DNA from: DATJJW01 sp035491935
GTDB lineage: Bacteria; Pseudomonadota; Alphaproteobacteria; ATCC43930; CGMCC-115725
Reading direction: 5' to 3'
Assembly: GCA_035491935.1 (NCBI GenBank)
Contig: DATJJW010000049.1
Coordinates: forward strand, 1-29,095
Length of the DNA: 29,095 nucleotides
The first letter of the stretch is position 1, and every line of letters starts with the position of its first letter. The notes beneath the pieces were generated by a model, which was given only the letters and a program-made list of their open reading frames with translations, was not told the DNA's origin and did not search any database. Positions 7,113 through 14,530 of this stretch are shown here, piece after piece. The translations under genes were made by a program, and so were the position numbers.

Positions 7113-9026
7113 TCAATACCCGAACATATGGTCCAGGCTGAAGCGCTGGCCGCCATCCGAAAGCCCGTGATACCCGAACAGCCGACAGGTCTTGTCGCGG
7201 ATCATGACATAGGCGCCGGTGCCGGCGCGCCGCCGCTCCTCCGCCGTGAACATCTCGTGGTACCGCCAGAATAGCGAGCCGCCACAGGGAATCTCGACCA
7301 GCCGGTGCGCCACCTCCCTGCCCTCGCCATCCGACAGCATGAGATCGGTCGAGGAATGTCCGACCCAGGGCTTGGAGGCGGGATAGATCAGGTGGCATAG
7401 CGTGTCCAACGGCCCATCCGTCCCGTTTATTCCGGCGCCCAGGCGCAGGAACAGCCGGGTCGAGAGCCCCGGCGGCCGGCCGGCATAGGATTGTGGCTCG
7501 TCGCGCCAGGTCATCACCGTGTTGAAGATATGCGCGCCGAAGCTGGTCTCGGCCGTGTGGCCGTCCTTGTGCTCGTAGCGGAACAGCCCGTGCAGCCAGC
7601 CATCGACCTCGATGCCGGCCGCGAAATCATAGAGCAGTTCGACATGGCCCCAGGCGACATTGGACAGGTCGGCGATCTCGGCCATGTCGAGCGCGACGGA
7701 GTCGCTGCGTTGCAGCCGGCCAAAGGCATGGCGACCGATCTCCCGGCCGTCCGGATCGAAGACGAGGGCGGCCAGCGGCAGCACCTTCTGCGTCGTCGCC
7801 ATTGGCGTCGGCAGCACGATGCTGCGCCATTGGTCGGGCGGCAGCACCGGCGCCGGCAGCAGGAAACCCTTGCCCATGATGGGCGCCAGCTCGGCGATCG
7901 CGGGGTTGGGCTTGAGGTCAGTGCGCTCGACATTGGGGTGGGCGATGCGCAGGCGGTTGCCCCGGCGCACCTCGTAGCGCGGCCGCACAACATGACGGCC
8001 GGTCGCGATCTCGATCTGCTGCGGCCAACGCGCATTCGGCAGCAGCTCGGTAACATTGAGCGCCATGGTGGCAAACGGCGCCACCGCATGTGGGAAGGGC
8101 ACGATATTCTTGTCGCCCATCAGGTTGATCGAGACGACCCCTTCGGGAATCGGCACGGTCAGGCTGTTCTGCACCCAGAGGATGACCTCCTCATCCTCGC
8201 GCGGCGCCGGCAGCCCGGCATAGAAATCCGCCGGCCAGGCATTGGCGTCATGAGTGCAGGATAGGCTGGAATCGAAATCCGACCAGGTGTCGAGCGCATA
8301 TTTCACCACATCATGGCCGGCGCCGCCGGCGACATGGATGAACAGCTGCCCCTCGAACGGCTCCAGATCGAAGCGCTGCCGAATCTCCTGGCTGTCGAGC
8401 ACGATGCCGGCGCCGGCGGGACCAAGCTTATCCTGCCACTGCGCCAGGATATTGCCCTCGGCGCCGAACAGGGTCAGCGCCAGCTGCGGCTGGGGCGAAC
8501 CGTATTCCGACCAGTAATTCGCCGTGGTCACCCGCGTATGGTGGCCGTCCCTGTCGCGGAAGAAGGCGAAATTGGTCGCGAAATTGAGCGGGTCGAGATA
8601 GTTGCGCTGGTTGCTGACCAGTTCCCGCGGCAGGCGCATCGCATCCAGCGTGACGACGGTCGCCCCAATGGGCAGCAGGCCGGCGATATGGCCGGCCATG
8701 CGCTCGGCATCGAAGGCGGCGATGAAGACGAGGTCGGCGGCGGCGTCCGGCAGCTCGGTCACCGGCAGCGCCGTATGCTCCAGGATCACCGTGCCCACCG
8801 CCTCGGCCGCCTGGACGTAACAACCGGTCAGACGCACGCGCGACAGGTCGAATACCGCGCCAAAGCCCTCGGCGAAACCCATCGGATCATAGATCGCGAC
8901 GCTGGTCGCCGCTTCCAGCCGATGCCGGAGCGCCAGGGCCTGGGCTGCCACGTGGGGATGGGTAGCGGCCTTGAAGAAGCTGTTGCCACCCTTGAGGTTG
9001 GAGAAGGTCTCGATTCTGACGGCCAT
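7113..9026 (-). CDS. Conserved-looking protein of unknown function, 637 residues
   Basis: I do not recognise the family. It is a large soluble protein without signal peptide, membrane segment or repeats. Residues about 40-170 alternate hydrophobic strands and helices like a Rossmann-type fold (TSVAIYDPMGFAEGFG, AVGTVILEH, AADLVFIAAFDAERMAGHI, IGATVVTLDAMRLP), but no GxGxxG or SAM motif is clear. The C-terminal two thirds looks beta-rich, with scattered Trp, Tyr and His and a segment GAHIFNTVMTWRDEPQSYAG near residue 508. Codon use is like the neighbours, which supports a real gene. The ATG at 9026 has only a weak GAG upstream. It is divergent from the GT39 glycosyltransferase and sits behind trxB, so a link to surface glycan synthesis is possible but unproven. 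Confidence 0.8.
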   Translation of the reverse strand: MAVRIETFSNLKGGNSFFKAATHPHVAAQALALRHRLEAATSVAIYDPMGFAEGFGAVFDLSRVRLTGCYVQAAEAVGTVILEHTALPVTELPDAAADLVFIAAFDAERMAGHIAGLLPIGATVVTLDAMRLPRELVSNQRNYLDPLNFATNFAFFRDRDGHHTRVTTANYWSEYGSPQPQLALTLFGAEGNILAQWQDKLGPAGAGIVLDSQEIRQRFDLEPFEGQLFIHVAGGAGHDVVKYALDTWSDFDSSLSCTHDANAWPADFYAGLPAPREDEEVILWVQNSLTVPIPEGVVSINLMGDKNIVPFPHAVAPFATMALNVTELLPNARWPQQIEIATGRHVVRPRYEVRRGNRLRIAHPNVERTDLKPNPAIAELAPIMGKGFLLPAPVLPPDQWRSIVLPTPMATTQKVLPLAALVFDPDGREIGRHAFGRLQRSDSVALDMAEIADLSNVAWGHVELLYDFAAGIEVDGWLHGLFRYEHKDGHTAETSFGAHIFNTVMTWRDEPQSYAGRPPGLSTRLFLRLGAGINGTDGPLDTLCHLIYPASKPWVGHSSTDLMLSDGEGREVAHRLVEIPCGGSLFWRYHEMFTAEERRRAGTGAYVMIRDKTCRLFGYHGLSDGGQRFSLDHMFGY

Positions 9027-9156
9027 GAAACTCTACGACGATACCCGTTCCTGTTGCGGAATATAGGCCCTCATAGCACGCCCGGATGCTTAATGACGAG
9101 GCATGCGGCGATAAATCGCTTGCCCTCGGCTCAGACTCGATTACCGTCCGCCCCAA

Positions 9157-10743
9157 ATGGCCCAGCCCCACCCAAAAACACCCCGGCAGAAATCATCCAG
9201 CATGAGATCATCGCGCCCGGGAGTCGGCGCTCCCGCCGTGCCCTCGGGCTCCGGCGCCAGCGAGACCTTCCGCATCACATTGATGATCGTCATGGCTGTG
9301 ACCGTCATCCGCATTGCCTGGCTCGCCGGCAAGCCCTTCGACCTCTACCCGGACGAGGCGCAGTATTGGATCTGGGCGCAGCACCCGGCCTGGGGCTATT
9401 ACTCGAAGCCGCCGATGGTCGCCTGGATGATCTGGCTGACCACCACGCTGTTCGGCGAAGGCGATGTGCAGGCACGGCTGGGCTCGCCGGTGACATATCT
9501 CGTCACCAGCATGGTGGTCTATGCCATCGGCAGCCGGCTGTTCTCAGGCCGTGTCGGCGGCTGGTCGGCGATCGCCTTCGCGACATTGCCGGCGGTGTCG
9601 ATCTCCTCGGCGATCATCTCGACCGACGTGCCGCTGCTCCTGTTCTGGGCACTGGCGCTCTACGGCTTCGTGCGTGTGCGCGAGGACGGGCTCTCGACCC
9701 GGCAGACCGTGTTCTGGTGGAGCTTCGTCGGCGTGGCCGCGGGTCTGGGCCTGCTGTCGAAATACGCCATGGGCTTCTGGCTGCTCTCGGGCCTGATCTT
9801 CCTTTTGGGCATCAAGGACGAACGGCGCCACATCAAGGGTTTCCTTGCCGCCACGGTGCTGGCCCTGGCGATCTATGCGCCCAATCTCGCCTGGAACATC
9901 GCCCATGGCATGGCCAGCTACAAGCACACCGGCGCCAATGCCAATCTGCATGGCTTCGCGATCCATCCGACGGAATTCCTCACCTTCCTCGGCTCGCAAT
10001 TCGGCGTGTTCGGGCCGATCTTCCTTGCCGCCCTCGCCTATATCGTCTGGCGCTGGCGTACGGTCGCGACCGACCGGCGGATGCTGATGCTGATAGGCTT
10101 CTCGCTGCCGACACTCGCCATCATGCTGGTCGAATCCGCGCTGTCGCGTGCCGAGCCCAACTGGTCGGCGCCCACTTACGTCAGCGCCACCATCCTGGTC
10201 GTGGCCTGGCTGGAACTGCGTGGCCGCGACCTGCTGGTCCAGGGCTCGGTCGTGCTGCATCTGACACTCGCGGTGGTGGCCTTTGGCGGTCCTCAGGCGC
10301 TCAAGGCCTGGGGCCATCCGCTACCGGCCAAGTTCGACCCGTTGAGTCGGCTGCGCGGTTGGCAGATCCTGGGTCAAGCCGCCTCGACCTTGCGGTTGCA
10401 GGCAGCTGCCTTGCCGCTCTTGGGCGATGATCGCGAGACGATGTGCGGGCTCATCTACTACATGACGCCGCACCCCTTCGACATGAAGATCTGGAACCCC
10501 GGCCACACGGTCAATAACGGCTTCGAGATGACGCAGAGCCTGCCCGACAAGCCGGGCGGCAGCTATCTGTGGCTGACCGCCCGGCCGCTGGACGCCCAGG
10601 CCGACGTGACCTCACGCTTCGCCAGCCATGTGCAGGTCGGGCACATCACCGTGCCGATCGCCAAAGGCAAGTCGCGCCAGCTGACCGGCATCATCCTCAA
10701 GGACTTCAAGGGCTACGGCGAGCCGACACCCAGCAAGCGGTAG
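9157..10743 (+). CDS. GT39/PMT-type membrane glycosyltransferase
   Basis: A 528-residue polytopic membrane protein of the dolichyl-phosphate-mannose mannosyltransferase/ArnT superfamily (PMT_2-like). These enzymes move a sugar from a polyprenyl-phosphate carrier to a lipid or protein on the periplasmic side. The diagnostic acidic motif DEAQYW is at residues 66-71 in the first loop after membrane segment 1, and a KPP follows soon after (YYSKPPMVAWM). About ten hydrophobic segments are visible between residues 40 and 375, then a soluble C-terminal domain of about 150 residues. The ATG at 9157 lacks a clear Shine-Dalgarno; an ATG at 9202 would remove 15 polar residues. It overlaps the end of the convergent PAP2 gene by 31 bases. 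Acceptor and sugar are unknown; lipid A, another envelope lipid or a protein are all possible. Confidence 0.88.
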   Translation: MAQPHPKTPRQKSSSMRSSRPGVGAPAVPSGSGASETFRITLMIVMAVTVIRIAWLAGKPFDLYPDEAQYWIWAQHPAWGYYSKPPMVAWMIWLTTTLFGEGDVQARLGSPVTYLVTSMVVYAIGSRLFSGRVGGWSAIAFATLPAVSISSAIISTDVPLLLFWALALYGFVRVREDGLSTRQTVFWWSFVGVAAGLGLLSKYAMGFWLLSGLIFLLGIKDERRHIKGFLAATVLALAIYAPNLAWNIAHGMASYKHTGANANLHGFAIHPTEFLTFLGSQFGVFGPIFLAALAYIVWRWRTVATDRRMLMLIGFSLPTLAIMLVESALSRAEPNWSAPTYVSATILVVAWLELRGRDLLVQGSVVLHLTLAVVAFGGPQALKAWGHPLPAKFDPLSRLRGWQILGQAASTLRLQAAALPLLGDDRETMCGLIYYMTPHPFDMKIWNPGHTVNNGFEMTQSLPDKPGGSYLWLTARPLDAQADVTSRFASHVQVGHITVPIAKGKSRQLTGIILKDFKGYGEPTPSKR

Positions 10744-12233
10744 CGCCAGGAGACCGGCGCCGTCGGCGCCGCGACGCCGGCCACGACATCGGCGAGCGGC
10801 CGGCCCGAACGGCGGAACACGCCGGCCAGATAGAGCGAGGTCACGACGCCCAGCCAGGTGCCCGCGATGACGTCGCTGACATAGTGCTGGGTCAGCGCCA
10901 CGCGGCTGTAGATCACCAGCCCTGCCAGCATCCAGTACGCCACGACATGACGCGGCCAGAGCAGGGCCAGCCCCATCGCCATCGAGGCGACCGTCGCCGA
11001 ATGGCCGGATGGAAACGACCAATGGTCGGCATGCCAGGCAAGGCCGCCCCCAGAGAACGGGGCCCAGGTGAACTGGGCATCATGAAACAGGATCTTCGGC
11101 CGGGTGCGCCCGACCAGCACCTTGACGATGTCGGCGACGATGCCGGAGAGCGCCACGCACAGGAACAAATAGCCCGGCACATGGGCCCAGGCGATCCAGC
11201 GCTCGCGGGTGTCGGCCATGCGCGGCGCATTGGCGACGATCAGGCAGGCGATGGTGATGATGCCCGTTGGCACCAGCCAGCGTCCGCCCAGCCCCCAGCG
11301 CGTGATCCAGTCGAGCCAGCGCAGCGGCAGGTCGCCATCATTGTGGAAGCTCCACGCGACCGGCTGATCGATCCACAGCACCGAGACGATGAAAGCGATC
11401 CAGGTCGCGGCGTGCAGGATCACCGTGCGCCGCGCCGGGTGGAAGCCATGGTCGGTCAATTGGCCGACCGCATTGCCGATCCCGCGGCCAGCCCTTGCGA
11501 CCCAGTCGGCGGACAGCCCGTCCCGCTCGACGATCCAGAGATGGAGCAGCCAGGCGAGACCGACCATGAAGAACCCGGCGAACACCGTATCCGACAGGAA
11601 ATGCGCGCCTTGGGCGATGCGCGCCAGACCGGTCAGCACACCGAAGCCCAAGGCCAGCCAGACGGCGCGGCGGCGCCACGGGCCCGGTGCCAGGATGAAG
11701 GCAAAGGAGATGAGCGCGAAGGCCATCGAGCCGTGGCCCGAGACGAAGGAGCAGTTGCTGGCGCATTGGTCGGAGGGAATGAGCGCCGGGGTGAAATGCC
11801 TGGTGCCGCCCAGGAGATCGATCTGGGAGGGTCTGGCCCGGCCCCAATGGTCCTTGAGGATGGTGTTGGCGAGCAGCCCTGGCCCCAGCGCCAGATTGGC
11901 CAGCAGATAGATCACGCGCTGGCGATCGAAGACGCCGAAATTCCGATGGTAGAGCAGGATCAGCGCCAGCAGCACGAGCAGCGCCACCGCCAGGATGCGG
12001 GTCGCAACCGGCAGCCCGTGGAAGATCGCCTGGAACACCGGCCATTGTCCGACCGGCCAGCTGGCAGGCGGCTTCCAGAACAGCCCGCTGAACCAGAGGT
12101 CGATACCGGGAAAGAGTGTGAAGACGAGCCCGGCCAGCACCATGGCCGCCACGAACAGCGCGACCCTGCCGCCGCGACTCCCAGGACCGATCTTGACGCC
12201 ACCGATGGCCAGATGCTCGTTCAACCAGGCCAT
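10713..12233 (-). CDS. Membrane phosphatase with two tandem PAP2 domains
   Basis: A 506-residue integral membrane protein with two complete PAP2 acid-phosphatase domains. Domain 1 has KDHWGRARP (127-135), FVSGHGS (163-169) and ARIAQGAHFLSD (204-215). Domain 2 has KVLVGRTRP (371-379), FPSGHSA (407-413) and SRVALTQHYVSD (443-454). These are the K-x6-RP, PSGH and SR-x5-H-x3-D motifs; domain 1 has Val for the Pro of PSGH but keeps all catalytic residues. PAP2 enzymes dephosphorylate lipid phosphates such as undecaprenyl pyrophosphate, phosphatidic acid or lipid A (LpxE/LpxT type). Most have one domain of about 200-250 residues, so this is an internal duplication. Its ATG lies inside the end of the ELM1-family gene, which indicates translational coupling. 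Confidence 0.9.
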   Translation of the reverse strand: MAWLNEHLAIGGVKIGPGSRGGRVALFVAAMVLAGLVFTLFPGIDLWFSGLFWKPPASWPVGQWPVFQAIFHGLPVATRILAVALLVLLALILLYHRNFGVFDRQRVIYLLANLALGPGLLANTILKDHWGRARPSQIDLLGGTRHFTPALIPSDQCASNCSFVSGHGSMAFALISFAFILAPGPWRRRAVWLALGFGVLTGLARIAQGAHFLSDTVFAGFFMVGLAWLLHLWIVERDGLSADWVARAGRGIGNAVGQLTDHGFHPARRTVILHAATWIAFIVSVLWIDQPVAWSFHNDGDLPLRWLDWITRWGLGGRWLVPTGIITIACLIVANAPRMADTRERWIAWAHVPGYLFLCVALSGIVADIVKVLVGRTRPKILFHDAQFTWAPFSGGGLAWHADHWSFPSGHSATVASMAMGLALLWPRHVVAYWMLAGLVIYSRVALTQHYVSDVIAGTWLGVVTSLYLAGVFRRSGRPLADVVAGVAAPTAPVSWRYRLLGVGSP

Positions 12234-13222
12234 AAGCCGCGTGTCTCCATGATCTCTCTGATCTTAGCCCCGGCCCGTGCCGTATCGTCGGCGACCGGGT
12301 ATTCCCATTGCGCGAGATTGTCATCCGCCGTCAAGGCGAAGGGCCGGGTGATGCCGGCCTGCGCGATCGCCTGGTGGAAGCGGAGGAATTTCGGACCGGC
12401 GCCCGGCAGCTCGACGACATGCACCGGCTTGCCAGTAGCGCCGGCCTCCGTGATCATCGAGATCGAATCGGCGGTCGCCACGACATGGTCGGCCAAGCCC
12501 AGATAGCCGAAATAAGGGTTCTCGCCGCTGCCGTCCCAGACGACCGCCGGCAGACCTTCGAGGTGGCGGCGCAAGATCGCCTCGTTCTCGGGGCCCGTGC
12601 GCCGGGACGGCGTCACCATCAACCCATGGCCGGCACGCGCGAGACGCGCGAGGTCCGCCGCGATCTCGGCCATGCGCGACGGGTCCAGCCGATAATGGCC
12701 ATTGTCGCCGCCGATCAGCACCGCGATGCGCGGATGGGGCAGCGCCGCCAGCCGTGGTGCCCAGAGGACGGCCGCCTTGTCGAGCACGGCGCGGGTCACG
12801 CGATGCACCGCCCCTTGGGTCACGATGACATTGTCGCCGGCGACCCGGTCATGCGCCGGCACCACCATCAGATCGAAGCGGCCGGGTGGCAAATGCGGAT
12901 TCTGTACCTGCACCGCGACGCAAAGCCCCCGCCCGCCGGCGGCCTTGCGCACCGCCAGCATCGGCGCCGAGCCGCGCCCGCCGGCGGCGATCACCAGCCT
13001 GGGCCAGGGTGGCTGCAGCAGGTCGCCCTTGGGGCCGGGCGCATGGAGCGCGCAGAAATTCAGCGCCGGCGGCAGCAGCTTCCAGGGGTAGCGGATGACG
13101 AGGCGCTTCTCCTCGAAGGGCAGACCCACCGCCTCGGCCACGCCCATGGCCTGGTTGCGCAACCCCACCTTGCCATCATGCAGGATCCAGACGGGGGCGC
13201 CTGCGCCCTTCGCACCGCTCAT
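12221..13222 (-). CDS. ELM1-family (DUF1022) GT-B-like protein
   Basis: A 333-residue protein of the mitochondrial-fission ELM1 family (PF06258), widespread in alphaproteobacteria and plants. The N-terminus carries the typical WILHDGKVGLRNQAMGVAEA segment, and the C-terminal half has IGGDNGHYRL, MVTPSRRTG, NPYFGYLGLADHVVATADSISMITEA and GKPVHVVEL, the last resembling the donor-binding half of GT-B glycosyltransferases such as MurG. The biochemical role in bacteria is not established; a sugar-transfer role is my inference. I chose the ATG at 13222, preceded by AGGAAGG, over an ATG at 13240 without a Shine-Dalgarno. The stop overlaps the PAP2 start by 13 bases, so both proteins probably work in one envelope-lipid pathway. 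It is divergent from an Lrp-type regulator. Confidence 0.88.
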   Translation of the reverse strand: MSGAKGAGAPVWILHDGKVGLRNQAMGVAEAVGLPFEEKRLVIRYPWKLLPPALNFCALHAPGPKGDLLQPPWPRLVIAAGGRGSAPMLAVRKAAGGRGLCVAVQVQNPHLPPGRFDLMVVPAHDRVAGDNVIVTQGAVHRVTRAVLDKAAVLWAPRLAALPHPRIAVLIGGDNGHYRLDPSRMAEIAADLARLARAGHGLMVTPSRRTGPENEAILRRHLEGLPAVVWDGSGENPYFGYLGLADHVVATADSISMITEAGATGKPVHVVELPGAGPKFLRFHQAIAQAGITRPFALTADDNLAQWEYPVADDTARAGAKIREIMETRGLWPG

Positions 13223-13283
13223 GTCCTTCCTGTCGATCATGATGGCATGCAGCCGGGGCGGGATGCCACCGCCCGCCTCGCGG

Positions 13284-13316
13284 TTGCGGCATCGCGATTT
13301 CTTGTAATATAATTAC
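13284..13316 (+). promoter_or_regulatory. Promoter with palindromic operator of the Lrp/AsnC gene
   Basis: TTGCGG (13284-13289), an 18-base spacer and a perfect TATAAT (13308-13313) form the promoter. The -10 box lies inside the dyad GTAAT-ATA-ATTAC (13304-13316), whose AT-rich core resembles Lrp/AsnC-type sites. Binding there would block RNA polymerase, which fits the autorepression common in this family. Confidence 0.6.
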
Positions 13317-13341
13317 CTGAAAGACGAAATGAGGGGAAGGA

Positions 13342-13827
13342 ATGCGCCGCTTCAAGCTCGACCGGATCGACCGGCAGATCCTGCGCGACCTGCAGGATGA
13401 TGGGCGCATGACCAATGTCGAGCTGGCGGCCCGCGCCGGCATCTCGGCGCCGCCCTGCCTGCGCCGGGTGCGCGCGCTGGAGGAAGCCGGCTACATCAAG
13501 GGCTACCACGCCGAGGTCGACGCCGAAGCCTTGGGCTTCACCATCTCCGAATTCGTCCAGGTTGGCTTGACCAGCCAGAACGAAGCCGATCTGCTTGCCT
13601 TCGAGACCTTGCTGCGCGAATGGCCGGAGGTGCGTCAGGCCCATATGCTGAAGGGCGAGGTCGACTTCCTGCTCAAGGTCGTGTTCACGAATTTCGAGGC
13701 CGGGCAACGTTTCCACCAGCGCCTGCGCGCCGCCCCCAACGTCGCCCATGTCAAGACATCCTCGATCGAGCGGGTCAGCAAGAACGAGCCCGGCGTCGTC
13801 ATCGACCTGATCCCCGTCGACGCGTAG
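13342..13827 (+). CDS. Lrp/AsnC-family transcriptional regulator
   Basis: A 161-residue feast/famine regulator. Residues 1-60 are the winged helix-turn-helix (LDRIDRQILRDLQDDGRMTN, then LAARAGIS and CLRRVRALEEAGYIKGY), and about 70-150 are the RAM ligand-binding and oligomerisation domain (FVQVGL, HMLKGEVDFLLKVV). Members bind an amino acid or related metabolite and control its transport or catabolism. A very strong Shine-Dalgarno GGGGAAGGA precedes the ATG. It is divergent from the ELM1-PAP2 pair across about 120 bases, so it may also affect them, but no catabolic gene lies beside it to reveal its ligand. Confidence 0.94.
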   Translation: MRRFKLDRIDRQILRDLQDDGRMTNVELAARAGISAPPCLRRVRALEEAGYIKGYHAEVDAEALGFTISEFVQVGLTSQNEADLLAFETLLREWPEVRQAHMLKGEVDFLLKVVFTNFEAGQRFHQRLRAAPNVAHVKTSSIERVSKNEPGVVIDLIPVDA

Positions 13828-13890
13828 GGCCAAGGCAAGCAGGCCACCACTCGTCTCACAGAGAATGGCTGGCACCCCGGCATCAACCGG

Positions 13891-13962
13891 ATTGCCTCGT
13901 CGCAACGCTCCTCGCGATGACGAGAAATTATCGGCCGTCATCGCGAGCGTAGCGAAGCAATC
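13891..13962. repeat. Dispersed palindromic repeat (CGTCATCGCGAG type)
   Basis: Two imperfect inverted arms face each other: 13891-13922 read in reverse begins CGTCATCGCGAGGAGCG and ends GGCAAT, and 13936-13961 reads CGTCATCGCGAG, then CGTAGCGAAGCAAT. The centre is AT-rich (agaaattatcggc). The words GTCATxGCGAGC and AGCGAAGCAATCCAG are those of a palindromic intergenic repeat I know from many bacterial genomes. It fills most of the gap between the Lrp-type gene and the 3' end of greA, where it could fold into a cruciform or an RNA hairpin that ends or protects both convergent mRNAs. Confidence 0.7.
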
Positions 13963-13978
13963 CAGCAGCCCTGGGGGC

Positions 13979-14452
13979 TTACTGGAACAGGACCTCGGTG
14001 ATCTCGTAGGATTTGGCGCCGCGCGGCGTCGACACCTCGACGCTCTCGTTGAGCTGCTTGCCGATCAGCGCACGGCCGAGCGGCGAGGTCACGGAGAGCA
14101 AGCCGGCCTTGATGTCGGCCTCGTCCTCGCCGACGATCTGGTAGCGGATCTCTTCATCCGTTTCCTCATCGGCCAGCACGACGGTCGCGCCGAACTTGAC
14201 GACACTGCCACCCAGCTTGCTGACGTCGATGACGTCGGCACGGGCGATCTTGTCCTCCAGCTCCATGACCCGGCCCTCGATGAAGGACTGGCGCTCACGG
14301 GCCGCGTGATATTCGGCATTCTCCGACAGATCGCCGTGCTCGCGGGCTTCCGCGATGGCACGGATGACCGCAGGACGGTCGACCGTCTTCAAACGCTTCA
14401 ATTCCTCCTGAAGCCGACCGAATCCAGTTTCGGTCATCGGTACTTTGTTCAT
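13979..14452 (-). CDS. greA: Transcription elongation factor GreA
   Basis: A 157-residue GreA. It enters the secondary channel of RNA polymerase and stimulates cleavage of backtracked RNA. The N-terminal coiled-coil hairpin spans residues 8-75, with the catalytic tip acids D41 and E44 in HGDLSENAEY. The C-terminal FKBP-like domain ends with SPLGRALIGKQLNESVEV and the typical YEITEV. The start MNKVPMTE matches the common GreA N-terminus. It lies 78 bases behind carB on the same strand, the order found in related alphaproteobacteria. It may be co-transcribed or use its own weak promoter in that gap. Confidence 0.97.
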   Translation of the reverse strand: MNKVPMTETGFGRLQEELKRLKTVDRPAVIRAIAEAREHGDLSENAEYHAARERQSFIEGRVMELEDKIARADVIDVSKLGGSVVKFGATVVLADEETDEEIRYQIVGEDEADIKAGLLSVTSPLGRALIGKQLNESVEVSTPRGAKSYEITEVLFQ

Positions 14453-14530
14453 TGGCAGTGCCGCTCAACCCAGATTCAACGGTTTCGTGATCAGGCCAAC
14501 ACCTTTTCCAAGGCGCTGCCCCGCCGCGCT

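Noticed and set aside
8313..12506. Long plus-strand frames (8313-10430 and 10569-12506) with Arg/Gly/Asp/His-rich translations
   Set aside because: They are shadows of the unknown protein, the GT39 enzyme, the PAP2 and the ELM1-family genes in other frames; no domain motif appears.
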